Assembly (NCBI GenBank): GCA_009829735.1
Contig: CM020618.1
Span: 13,932,568 to 13,996,567 of the forward strand
Origin: Pyropia yezoensis
Taxonomy: Eukaryota; Rhodophyta; Bangiophyceae; Bangiales; Bangiaceae
Direction of reading: 5' to 3'
Length of the DNA stretch: 64,000 bases
Positions 30,154 through 40,684 of this stretch are shown here, piece by piece. A program made the translations under genes and the position numbers. Position 1 is the stretch's first letter. Each line of letters starts with the position of its first letter. The notes beneath the pieces are model-generated. The model was given only the letters and a program-made list of their open reading frames with translations, ran no database searches and was not told the origin of the DNA.

Positions 30154-31359
30154 TTACAAGCGCTCGACATCCTTTCTCAGAGCGTCCTGCAAGCGGTTGA
30201 GCGTCCGCTCTCGTGGAGCAGAAGGTTTGGGATGTGGTGAGACAAGAAGCCAAAAACGAGGACCAATGCCGTCAACAAGGTAGTAGGGGCAATGAAACGA
30301 GGAGTCGTTCACCGTGAACTGAAGCCCACGTGGAGGCCACTCCCCGTGGTTAGCCTTGACCATAAGAGGACTCTGTGCCAGAACGTTCAGGTCGTTGTTA
30401 CTACCCGGCGATCCGGCAAAGATATTCCATACCCACATGTCTCTATTGCAGACTGTCTCAATCACTATCGTGCGCTGGCGCTCGCGACCGTTCTTCAGAT
30501 AAATGCCTCGCATCGCCACAGGGCACTCTGTATAACGCCAGTGGCACCAGTCCAGACGGCCGATACAGCCACGCAGGCCCCTATCTGCATCGCGCTCCAT
30601 AATCCTCTTAAGGCCAGCCATTGTCGGGGCGCGCAGGCAAGATGGCTCGTACTTCTCCAGAATGAAAGAAATAAAGCGCGTCATGGCTTCATGCACCGTG
30701 GTCTTACTCATCTCTACAGAATCGTCGTTCCTGTCCTCTGCGTCCCCGTAGGATGGCACCCGCAGAGCCCCTACGAGCTTCTGCAAGGAATGCGCCTGCA
30801 TGTGTCCCGTAGCGTTGGGCCGCTGCACCCACCACGGCTTGTCCTTGACATCATTGTAAATACGGCGGAAGAGACTGCGCGGCATGCGAAAGCGGCATTG
30901 GAAGTCCGTATCGTCATACGTCGGGGGCCGACCACCGAGGCCAAAGTACTGGCGGCGGATCCGTCGCTCAGCCTCAAGAAACCCCCCCTTCATGTGCTGG
31001 GAGCCGCGATGCACAAGGGATGCGGGATCTATCTGAAGCCGATGTCCAACCACAGCGGTCGGATCAGGCTCCGAGTGAACCCTCTGCCCAATCACATAGG
31101 TCGGATCAAAACCTGATGCGTGTGGCCCATGATTGCAATCGGACCACCTGATGCCTCGCTGACGCCCGTTTTCATCTCCTCCCGCGATGTCCTGCCAACC
31201 CCCAGCCCCCCCAGCCCCTGCTCGCCTGCCACCCACCTGCCCGCGCTGCTCCCGCCGAAGCCGCGCGGCGGCCAGTCCCAGCCTGTCTCGGCGGATGCAG
31301 TTTGCCAGCTGCGCCGCTTTGCGGCGGTGTTGTACACACACGCGCGTAACGGCCCCCAA
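30154..31359 (-). pseudogene. PIF/Harbinger (ALP1-like) transposase, C-terminally truncated
   Basis: Up to 401 codons; the first in-frame ATG is at 30993, while the open frame begins further upstream at a TTG, so the N terminus is uncertain. The DDE nuclease motifs of the plant-transposon/ALP1 family are clear: GCIGRLDWCHW (first Asp), SPGSNNDLNVL (second Asp), YYLVDGIGP and RKDVER (Glu). The ORF stops two residues after RKDVE (RKDVERL), where relatives usually continue as AFG plus a further helix, so the end is missing. I saw no terminal inverted repeats. Probably an inactive remnant. Confidence 0.82.
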
Positions 31360-33620
31360 CGGGACAGCAAGGGCGCCCGGCGCGCCGGGTCAAGGCCGCC
31401 TGCTGGCTTGACGTCGAGAACCATCGGCACCGTGGCGAAGAGGCGAGAAAACGAAGGGGGAGCTCCGCATGTCCAAGTACAAGGCCACAGCATTGACGTC
31501 ACCGTCAGCGGCGGCCGTATCCTTGCATCGTTGGACGATGACGCGCCGCCGCAGGTGCGGGGGGGAATCAGCCGGGAAAGGGGCCGACGGCAGAGGCAGG
31601 GGAGCAGCTGTCCTCTGGAAGGTGCGGCGGCGGTGCCCAACACAGGTACGAGGACCCCCCCGCCTCGCAGAACGGCGGCGGACAGAGCCGCGACGGCATG
31701 AAAGCCCCGCGAAAGCAAACAGCGGCCGTATCCGGCCAACCGGCAAGCGCCGCCTGAGCACCCAGTGGGGCGGGGGGGGCACCAAAGTGAGTCGCCTGCC
31801 ATGCCGCTCAAGCCTTTTTCCGGCACCCTCATTGCCACTGCTCCCGCCACCGTCACCGCTGCCGCCACCGCCATAGCGACCGACCTCATACAGAGAGGAG
31901 ATGACAGGCGGAGAGTCCCCGGATCTGGGCCCCTCAACAAACCCACATCATCACGGCTACCTCCGCTGCCGTGCCAGCTGCTATGGAGGCCGCCACCGCC
32001 CCGTCTCCCCTGCCCCCCGACGGCGGGGGGGCGGTGGGGGCTCAGAGCGGGACGCGGCTGCCGCCGCGGCTCCGCCCAGGCTCCCCGGCCCCCTCGCCGT
32101 CCTTCTGGAGTAACGCGTAGGCAGGCGCGCCGTACCCCCCGACGTCATCCCCCCCACGCCCTCCACTCGTGATCCTCATCCGCCCGTGCATTAGCGGTGT
32201 AGCTCCTAGAGCCTTACCCCACACCGACCGACCGGCCAATACTTAGTGGGAGCCTCGACCGCCCGGTCCTCCCCCACCGCCTCCGCCACCCCCACCTTCG
32301 CGGTGCCCCCCCCTCGGCCGCATACGGCCCGCACAGGCTGTCGCCGTCCCGCCTCACCGCCCCTTCCCCCCCCCATTCCCGCCACCACTACGGGCATTAC
32401 CACCACCGCCACTGCCGCCACTGCTACCGCTGCCTCCGCCACCGCGGCGGTCGCGACTGCTACGGTCGCCGCCGGCGGTGACACCCGCCTCCCCGGAAGT
32501 GGAGCCCCCCGACAGGCGGCCAAGCAATGCCGACGGGTGGCACCGGCAGGGGCAGGGCGAGGACGAGTCTCCGCAGCGGCGGAAGCTAGGCAAAGGGTGG
32601 TCCCCCCTCTCGCCGTGGCGCCCGCCGGCCCCCACCACCGCCAAGGCTGCTGCTCTGGTCAGGGACGGTGGGCAGGCGGCGCCTAGTCAGCTGCGGCGCG
32701 TGACCGGAGGCAGCGGCGGAGTGGCCGCAGGGGGGCCGTCGCCAGCGTCCCCCTTCCCCCGCTCTGTGCGCGGAATCCATGATCACCTTTGTGCAGCGAA
32801 GTGCAGAGGGAGCGCTGCGCACTGTGTAATGGATGCAGAGCTCTTCAACCGTAGCAATTGTGGTTGGCGCACGGTATTGGCCCCGGCCAAATTATGAACG
32901 TGTGTGCGATCACAGGCTGACAGTGGCCGTTCTTTCAAAAGAGCGTGTGAGTATCCGTGCCGGTTCTCAAGAGTGCGTAGCAATCGTATACGCTCGGCCA
33001 ATCTGTGGGCAAGCGTACTGGAAAAAAGTGAGTGGCAAGCGTTCGGCGTGGGCGTACGCATGCACAGTCAAGAGAGTGCGGAGGCCTCGGTATTTGCGAA
33101 GAGGACGACGGTTCGAAAAGCGACGAGAGCAGCCGCTGGGGTGGCAAAAGCCCCAGCGGCGGCAGCGGCGGCAGCGGCGGGCGCCGGAGCAAGTGAGATG
33201 AAGGCAATGTGACATAAATGAACCAGTACAAATGCCTCGTAGGGCTCATAGAGCTACATTGGGTTCTTGCAGGGTCCATAAGGGAAACACTGCTTAGTTG
33301 CCTCAGCATTAGCAGAACGCCCTGTGACGGCCGCTGAAGATCATGCAGCGGAAGATATACCATCTCTTCTTGGCTGCGCTTTGTCACAGATAGCCTGACG
33401 AAGAGAACGGCATCTCTGAGCTGATTTGGCGACTTCATAGCCGTCTAGGGCGCCAGCACCAAGTGCTGACGTGCCCAGGACGAGAAGTCAACGCTGCGCA
33501 GACTGTCAAATCGCTCATTGCTGATACAGATCTTGTCACTTGACCTGCACATGAAAAAGGGAGGCCCCCAGATGAGTGCTAGAACGAGAATGCATTTTTT
33601 GTACTAATTAACTCACTACG
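31360..33620. other. no recognised gene; GC-rich then balanced sequence
   Basis: 31.4-32.8 kb is GC-rich, Pro/Thr/Ala-coding in several frames with no recognisable domain. 32.8-33.6 kb is balanced and holds several GCGTAC/CGTATACG words like those inside the hAT-type element, suggesting more hAT debris. Confidence 0.25.
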
Positions 33621-33621
33621 C

Positions 33622-33773
33622 TTGGGAAGCTGGGCAAGTGCGTACCCGATACGCATGGCCCCCGCCCGACTGGCCCAGTGAGTGTTTGGGTGTTTCCAAA
33701 CGCGTACGGCGAAGAAAGATACGCTTGACAAATATGCGCGTATTACTCTTGACCGAAATACGCGCGAAGAGCC
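33622..33773. repeat. possible short hAT-type fragment
   Basis: The right edge, read inward, is CAGGGCTCTTCGCGCGTA, and the interior carries TACGCTTGACAA and GCGCGTAT words like the 9632-10460 element. The left edge is weak and no 8-bp duplication was found. Confidence 0.3.
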
Positions 33774-34479
33774 CTGGTTGAAGGGACCAGCTTCGGCATC
33801 TTTGTTGCGGGTAGGGGGCGTTGGCGACCTTCATTAGACCACCCATGATTCGCTATTCACCGCTCTGCTCTTGCGTCAGACATCGGTCCGACCGCTCCTC
33901 CCGCGACGTGTGTCGGGCCACCGCAAAGCGCAAGCTTGTACTGGGTCACGAGCAGTACGATATTTCCGAGCCGAAGCTTCTTCCTGAGCGTCACAGGCCA
34001 CCTTGCGCACCCCTGCACCTTGGGGACGCACAAGCGCCTACTTGCTCGTGCTTACTGCCAGGGCACAGACAAGGACCGTCCGCCACGGTGCGGGCTATCA
34101 AGCTCTTTTGCCTGTCCACCGTCACTCCGCCTCGTTTATCACCCGCCGCCTCTGTTCGTGCAATCTTGCTCTTTTCAATTCGCCCTTCTTCCCAGCAATA
34201 CTCCGCCAGCTTACTTTTAAAACATACCAATGCCAGCCTTTCACCAACGGGGCCCCCAACCGTTACAAAGAAACTTCTACGAGGGCGCAGGGCGTGGCCC
34301 GTCGGTTGAGTCAACAGCAGCGCTCTCCTCGTGTTACACTGTGTGCTCCGAGCGGTCTTGTCCCAGGCGTGCTCGGGCACATGAAGCGCTGTAGGACACT
34401 CCTATTTTCACATGACCCCAGCGTATACTTGGCTCGACCCATTCGTAAACTTGGCACCACCATGGGCCACTCACCAGGT

Positions 34480-34670
34480 ACCATCTGGGAAGATGGATAG
34501 GGTTTATAGATGGCGATGGCGAGCGGCGGAGACCGTGACCGTCGCCCCCAAACAAACCCCTCCCCTATGGGCTTCAATAACGGTCTCGTGCAAGGGTCTC
34601 AGGTTTGCAACCGTATCCATTCGGTGTGCCTGGATGTGTATCCCCCCAGGCAAGTGTTCCCCTTGTGTTA
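34480..34670 (+). repeat. decayed LTR-like segment, first in copy B
   Basis: Contains GGGTTTATAGATGG, AACAAACCCCTCCC and AGTGTTCCCC in the order seen in the chromovirus LTR (GGGTTTATAACGAGG, AACAAACCCCTCCC, GAGTGTTCCCTG). Confidence 0.45.
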
Positions 34671-34699
34671 GCTATCCAGCGGACCGGTCAGTATGAGGG

Positions 34700-34925
34700 T
34701 ATTAGCCAGAAGGTAATGTGGGTAGATAGGGTGTAAAGGCGGCTATGGGGAGAGCAGTGACCGCGACCGCCGCCCCCAAAGAGACTCCTCCCTTCTGGCC
34801 TTTTCATCAACGCTTTTCATCAAGGTCTCGTGGAAGGTTCCAAGGTTTGCAACGTCACCCACTCGGTGTGCCTCGGAGCATTTCCCCTCAGGAGAGTGTT
34901 CCCTGTGCGATGTCCCTAACAGCTT
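34700..34925 (+). repeat. decayed LTR-like segment, second in copy B
   Basis: A tandem repetition of the preceding segment: CCGCCCCCAAAGAGACTCCTCCC, broken here as CCGCCCCCAAAG then ACTCCTCCC, followed by a GGTCTCGTGGAAGG block and GAGTGTTCCCTGTG. Confidence 0.4.
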
Positions 34926-35936
34926 TTCACAGTGCTAGAGGGCGACAGGTGCTTTTGTTCTCGATCATGCGGCGGTTCACGACTAACATTCGACTTACAT
35001 ATGAATAAGCGCCGCAGTCGCCGAAGCGATCTTTTCGCACCAAGATATCTGAACCCGCACAGGCAATGTCGATGACTCTGCTTGCCATCAAGTGATATGC
35101 ATGGACGCATCGGAGATTGCCTGTGACGTGCGTTTCAGAACAAGGACATGACTGGTATGGCCACGGAGTATGCGCCTTGCTGAAGTTCCATACTGCGAAC
35201 ATGTCGACATCTAACATGTTCGGCATCAGGTTGGCCCACAACACACTGTGTGCGAGCTCTCGCAGCTCTGCGAAAAGGAAACCATCTGACAAATCAGAGA
35301 AGTCTTGCCCATGTTCCTTTTCGTGTACATGGGTCATCCTCTGACCAAAAGGAAAAACCCATCTACGTGGGCTGTTGGTAAAAAGCCTAACGTTGTTGGC
35401 ATGCACCGTTTCATGGTTGAATGCACAATCAATGTAATGAGCTAGTACCTAATCAATTGACGCCCAATAGCTCTGAGCCCTGGCCACGCCGAAAAAGCGC
35501 CTTTTAGACGAGCGACAGCTCTTGAGCTATCCCACACCAATGAAAATGAGCTCGGATTGGATGTTGCGCTTCAAAAGCTTCGTGGAACGACAAGTCCGAC
35601 CAACGCGCTCAACTACTTGTTTTACAACACTGGTGAAGCTACCAATATTCCTGTTTCGTGGCTGCACCCTACGAACAACGTCTTCAGGCACTGTACAGCA
35701 ATAAATACAACTCCCGACTAAGCGAAGTTGACCGTGATGCCAGAGAACAGAACCACCGTGTGTTTGTCAATGTTAGCCTGCCTGTGGGGGTCCTTTTCGC
35801 ACAATTGATCAAGTATGTCGAGTTGGAGCGAGTCAATGGCACTCAAAGCATTCGGGACAAAGTTGGCTGATGCACCTCTAAACATCAAACCAAGGCTTTT
35901 CCTTTCATTCATCTCGACTGCCAATATCCCACGGAT

Positions 35937-36215
35937 GTGCTTATAGTTTTTGTGGGGTCATTGATTGAATACTCCCGCCGCCTGCGCTGCGTCCGTGAAG
36001 TCTGCTTGACCTCAGCTGTTCACTACAGCTTCAACCAAATTCTCATGCTAGCTGAAGACTCAAGTGATTATGGCTTTTCTTTGACAGTGCTAGAGTCCAA
36101 GTGCGCGAAGACAAAGGAACTGGGCTTCCCGACGGGTTCACCTGAGGCTCAATTCCGAAAACATTGGAACGAAATTGACGAATCAGTCAGGTCGTCCTTC
36201 AACCGGAAGAGGTAA
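35937..36215 (+). CDS. hypothetical small ORF, partner of the ORF ending at 19247
   Basis: 92 codons. Shares SLIEYSRRLRCVR, LTSAV, FNQ, KTKELGFPTGSPE-type and final RSSFNRKR motifs and the same end point with the copy A ORF. Conservation of frame despite nucleotide divergence is the only support; function unknown. Confidence 0.3.
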   Translation: MLIVFVGSLIEYSRRLRCVREVCLTSAVHYSFNQILMLAEDSSDYGFSLTVLESKCAKTKELGFPTGSPEAQFRKHWNEIDESVRSSFNRKR

Positions 36216-36246
36216 AAGACTGCACGAAAGGTGCGCCCTTTAATAG

Positions 36247-36900
36247 AGCGATAGCTCTTGAGCTATCTCAGACCAATGAGAATGAGCTCTGATTGGCTGT
36301 TGCGCTTCAAAAACTTTGCGGAAGGACAAGTCCGACTTTCGCGCCGAACCAACGCTTAACGTTCCAAGGCACTGTCCAGGAAAGCATGCAACTCTTGACG
36401 AACAGAAACGGGCTTTGATGCCAGCGAACGAACCCATTGCGTGTGTTGACAACGTTGGCTTTCCGGCGGGGGCTCTACTCTCACGAATGCTTGAGTAGGC
36501 CCAGTTAGAGCGAGTGAATGGCACGCAACGAGTTAGAAACAAAGTTAGTCCATGCACCTCTGAAGATTGAACAAAAGCTTGTTCTTCCATTGGTCTCGAT
36601 CGCGAGTAACCCAGAGATGTACCTGTAGTTGTTATCGGGGCCATTGATTGAAAACTCCCGCCGCCTGCGCGGCGTCCGTGGAGTCTGCTTGACCTCAGCT
36701 ATTGACAACAGCCTCTAATGAACTCTTCTGCTTGTTCGAGCTTATGGTGAATATAGTTTTGATTTGACTGTGCCTGAAACTGAGTGAGTGAAGAAAAAGT
36801 AACCATGCTGCCAGACTGATTTACCTGAGGCTCTATTGCGAAAGACATGCAACTATAGAAACTATGGAATCAGGTCAAACTTGAGCCGGAGGAGGTTGAG
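36247..36900 (+). repeat. third diverged unit of the hairpin repeat
   Basis: Begins AGCGATAGCTCTTGAGCTAT and repeats in order the blocks of 35511-36240 (GACCAATGAGAATGAGCTC, GTGTTTGTCA-like word, ACTCCCGCCGCCTGCGC). Its counterpart of the small ORF is broken by stops (PLIENSRRLRGVRG then a stop). Confidence 0.6.
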
Positions 36901-37984
36901 CACGGCACGGGAGAAGGGCTAACTCGAAGGACGACCGCGAGGACATCTGCGACTCCTAAAGTCCCTTTTTCTCTGCAATCGAGTTTTCATGCAGTACGAT
37001 ACCCGAAGAGGTGTTGAGAAGGCACTCATTCTCACACGATGCTGCTTAACACTGTCACTCATTGCGCATGCAGTGCGATGGTGGCCACTTCCCATGGAGA
37101 GGTGATATTCATCGTGCGAATTAAGCAGCCTCCGCTGTGTTGCTGCACGGGAATGGCAGCGAAGTCTGCAACATTGTGTTTCTCACATTGATTATTGACC
37201 TTTTTAATGGATTAATCAATCGGCCGTGTTAGCCTCTTTACTGTTTAAACTTGCTGCTGGCATGTCCGTTTCTGACAAGACCTGCCATGTCGAAGTGTAA
37301 GCCTTAGTTGAGCGACGTGGGCGTTGCGAAGGTTGCAGCGCAGCTGGCAGCACCTTCTGGGGATGCATGGAGAGGGAGCACGAATGCAGTAGCGGCGGCA
37401 GGGCCATCAGGAACAGATGTCTCCGGGACAGCGACTGTGCTTCCCGCATCCAAACGGTACACCAACCAGTCGGGCTCCATCTACAAGGTGAAGGTGGTCA
37501 TTGACCGCTACCCCCGACCTCTTCTGTCGCAATGAGACGATCAAATGAGCTGGGGCGGAATCTGGTGGACGAGCCTGCGGTGGGAGCAGAGAGTAAAGAA
37601 GAGATGGGGAGATGAAGGAGGATCAGCACGCGTTTTGCTTGGGGTGCCATGTGAGCGTGTGAGTGGGAAAACGTTTCGATTGTCGTTCGTAAAAATGACC
37701 ACGCCGCTCTGTATGTTCAGAGCGGGCGGCACGTGTCGTCGTTCCGTCGCTCGTGATTTAAAAAAAAAAAAAGCCAAAACACGGCTCAGGAGATTGAAAC
37801 TGAGGGCACAGCCACCAACGTGGGCTATCAGATTTACCACAATTGCTGATCCTATTTTTCGATACATAAGTCGGACTTGTGGTTCGTGAAATTCCTGGAA
37901 GCGTAACAGCCAACCAGAGCGCGTTCTCGTTGGCCTCGGATAGCTCAAGAGCTATCGCTCGACCAAGAGGCACTTCTTTGGCTC

Positions 37985-38030
37985 AGCAATATTGTGCTTC
38001 CAGTAAAAAGTGGATGTGTCGCCATGGTGA
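37985..38030 (+). repeat. dispersed repeat shared with 63.8 kb
   Basis: ATTGTGCTTCCAGTAAAAAG followed by TGGATG occurs here on the plus strand and at about 63774-63803 on the minus strand. In both places it lies next to an ATAGCTC...GAGCTAT hairpin. Confidence 0.65.
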
Positions 38031-38550
38031 ACGTGAGAACATCATGTCAAATGGACGCGGGACTTGATGCAAACGAGACGCGGACGTGAAATTGATTCCG
38101 CAAATGGTTGTCTGACATGAACAATACTGGCGTCTGATACGCTGCCGAGGTACACACCTGATGAACATAACTGGAATATTTCGGAACACAGTGTCTGACA
38201 CAGCTCTGCTGCTTTGTCGCATAGAGAGCCCGCCAGACCAGGAACAATGAACATGATTTTCTCTTCCTATCAACCGATTGGACGACCGACGTGAGCAAGA
38301 GATGAGGGACAAAACGTGAGGAGGCAGCACCTATCGTTGGTCTCAGAGGCGACGCTGACCTGTGAGTGGTTCAACACAGGCAGCAGCCATCAGATGTAAA
38401 AAAATTGATCCGAGCCCCGGGCCGCCGTGGCTTCCGACATGACTCAGTTCTGAGACCAGCATCGTGCACGGACGAGGGTCCGAGTCCGGCTCGGCTCTCA
38501 AGACCTTGGAACTCGCAGAGCTCGACCCAGAAATTCAGCTCCGAGTCAAC
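38031..38550. other. intergenic, nothing recognised
   Basis: Balanced sequence with short frames only. Confidence 0.25.
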
Positions 38551-38556
38551 AGCGCA

Positions 38557-38800
38557 CGGCACGCCTGGCGGTGCTCACGCAACTGACTGCGTGTGGCTCT
38601 CACGGGCTCTCGTCTGGTGGAGGGAGCACTGTCGAAACAGTGGGATCCGCACGAATTGCTGGCTGGGATCTCTGAGCAGCGCCCACGCACTGCACGCCGG
38701 GCGGTGCTCGCGCAACTGACTGCGTGTGGCTCTCACGGGCTCTCGTCTGGTGGAGGGAGCACTGTCGAAACAGTGGGATCCGCACAAATTGAAGGCATCA
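38557..38800 (+). repeat. two tandem copies of a 133-bp unit
   Basis: AACTGACTGCGTGTGGCTCT starts at 38581 and again at 38714 and both continue through GGAGGGAGCACTGTCGAAAC almost identically for about 75 bp, so this is a recent direct duplication. The CTGTCGAAACAG word inside is a short palindrome-like motif. Confidence 0.8.
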
Positions 38801-39058
38801 GAGCTCCATCACTGCAGCCTGTCTGCGGCCCGACGCGCTCTCCGACCTAAACCAAAATTTACAAAAAAATTCTCTACTCTGGTGTACAGCGGCTCGGAAC
38901 ATCAGCTGTACGCGTACATGGTGTTTTGTGTCCCACAAACACCAGATGAGCACTCTGATGCATGGAACATGCAGCTTCGTGCTCCACCTTGCATGCCGCC
39001 CCCATCTCGCTTTTCTCCCATACACCTGGAGCTGGTGTTTTTCCCTGACCCAGCTCCC

Positions 39059-40097
39059 ATGTTTCCTATTGCGATACGCTGGCAGGTGATTCGGAATCGT
39101 CTGCAAGGACTCTCTTGGGAGACCATTACCGATCATGTGGGCTGCAATCTGTCGGCGGCGCAACAGTGGTGGGCTAATTATGAGCGCCACGGATCTCCGT
39201 GGAACGACGACGCCATCCACAATCGACACGCAGATGCCGCGGTTTTTAACGAACGTTTTTTGGTGGCGCTCGACCACATCGTGCGTTCTCACCCGGAGAT
39301 GTTCCTGTGGGAGATTGGGGCGATTTTTCGTAAGCTTGGGGAACTACCAGGTTGGGAGGAGGCGTGGCCCGTGTCATCTTCGACCTTGAGCGCGATGCTG
39401 CGAAGCATTGGATATTCCCTGAAATGCGTGGAGCGGTTGGCGTTGGAGCGGTGCCCGGCGCGACGGGCCGCGTTTGAAAAGGCTCTATCTCGACATTCCA
39501 GATCGGTGCATTGTCGTCGTAGACGAGACCCACATCGCTGGCCCAGCCATGGTTCGACGCCGTGGACGGGCGCCAGTTGGCAGAGCTCTGGAGGCCCTTG
39601 CACCAGATCCTCGCGTGCGGCCCAGGTTTTCGTCTACTGTGGCTGTGTCGTATACAAGGGGCATCCTAGAGCTAGCTGTTAACGAGGTTCCTCCTGCGCA
39701 GAACGGCGACGATTTTATCCTTTTTTGTGTCAGCCTGGTGCGCAGGATGAATGCTTTTGTGCCGGGTGTGCCGTGGGCGGAGCAGCCTGACGATTGTGTC
39801 CTTGTGTATGACAACGCCTCTGTGCACACTGCGCTGGTGGACATGATTTTGGACATTAACGGTGTGCATCGTCTGCGACTGTCACCGTACTCCCCCGACT
39901 TCTCTGCCATAGAGCCCGTTTTTAATGACTACAAGCATGCCGTGCGCACCATCTCTTATCACCACCCCGACCTCCCGGACCGTATTGCGCACGTACTTGC
40001 TTTTGCTTCTTTGTCTTTGGCGTCTGTTCAGGGTCACTATCGCGAGGCCCGGCGGCAGGTTTTGCGGAACCTCCCGGAGCTGACTGGAGCGGGCCGG
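39059..40097 (+). pseudogene. IS630/Tc1-like DDE transposase, frameshifted and split by the chromovirus
   Basis: From the ATG at 39059 one frame encodes an N-terminal helix-turn-helix half (IRNRLQGLSWETITDHVG, WWANYERHG). At about 39475-39490 the protein moves to another plus frame, which carries the nuclease motifs VVVDETHI, LVYDNASVHTA and SPYSPDFSAIEP, with 33 residues between the second Asp and Glu. The open frame reaches the LTR edge at 40097; its last codons continue after the retroelement at 50924. A frameshift and an 10.8-kb insertion make it inactive. An earlier upstream start is possible because the frame is open from 38726. Confidence 0.8.
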
Positions 40098-40459
40098 TGT
40101 AGCAATATGGTTGTCCGTATTGTGACCGTAATATTAGGGGGGCTACTTCTAATCCTTAACTTTCAATTGAGAGTCCGTACTGGTCACGGTATCTATAAGT
40201 TACGTATGACCAGAGGGACTTGCATCTAGGGGTGGAGGGTAGTTAGTAGTGTCTCCGAGGGTTTATAACGAGGGGGCCGGCGGCGAATCCACCGCCGGCC
40301 GAGGTAGAACAACAAACCCCTCCCATTTGGGCTCCCATCTTGGTCCCGTGGCTTGCGCTCCAAGGACAGCAACCTTGGCCTCCCGGTGACGTTGGTGCCG
40401 ATCCCCCTTGGTGAGTGTTCCCTGAGAGTGGACGTGCGACGGATCCCTATTGTGCTACA
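40098..40459 (+). repeat. 5' LTR of the chromovirus
   Basis: 362 bp, TGTAGCAATATGG to TGTGCTACA. A TATA-like GGGTTTATAACG lies at about 40259-40270 and probably drives the genomic transcript. Confidence 0.95.
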
Positions 40460-40477
40460 TTGGTGGAGCAGCAGGGG
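40460..40477 (+). promoter_or_regulatory. primer-binding site of the chromovirus
   Basis: TTGGTGGAGCAGCAGGGG directly abuts the LTR. From TGG onward it would pair with a tRNA 3' end of the form CTGCTGCTCCACCA. Identical to the site at 26099. Confidence 0.8.
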
Positions 40478-40684
40478 ACGGGTTTCCGTCACCCTTGTGG
40501 TGACGCCGTCTTCGGCCCTGGCACACGGATAGGGATCCGGTCCTTTTCTTGTACTCGTGGTGTTGCGACCTGATCGATTGTGTTGAGTTTTTACCGGTGA
40601 CGGTGATCTACTGTTACTCTCCCCATTCTACCCCCTCGCTCTCTTATTCGTGGTGATTGTTACGTCGGTCGACTGACTGTGACG

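Larger units (their letters stand above)
33790..37720. repeat. long composite repeat, copy B
   Basis: Diverged partner of 16800-20075 in the same orientation. It is longer because it contains two LTR-like segments instead of one (34480-34925) and an extra diverged unit (36247-36900) that repeats 35511-36240. Confidence 0.7.
35509..37961. mobile_element. candidate element with hairpin-type inverted ends
   Basis: The left end reads CGAGCGACAGCTCTTGAGCT and the right end, read inward, CGAGCGATAGCTCTTGAGCT. Similarity continues for about 70 bp (an ACCAATGA/GCCAACGA block, then GCGCTTC-like words). Each end is itself a palindrome (ATAGCTC-TT-GAGCTAT). No transposase recognised; no clear target duplication. 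A third such motif inside at 36247 suggests nesting. Confidence 0.45.

Noticed and set aside
33622..33773. Second complete hAT element
   Set aside because: Only one end fits and no 8-bp duplication was found, so it is listed as a low-confidence fragment.
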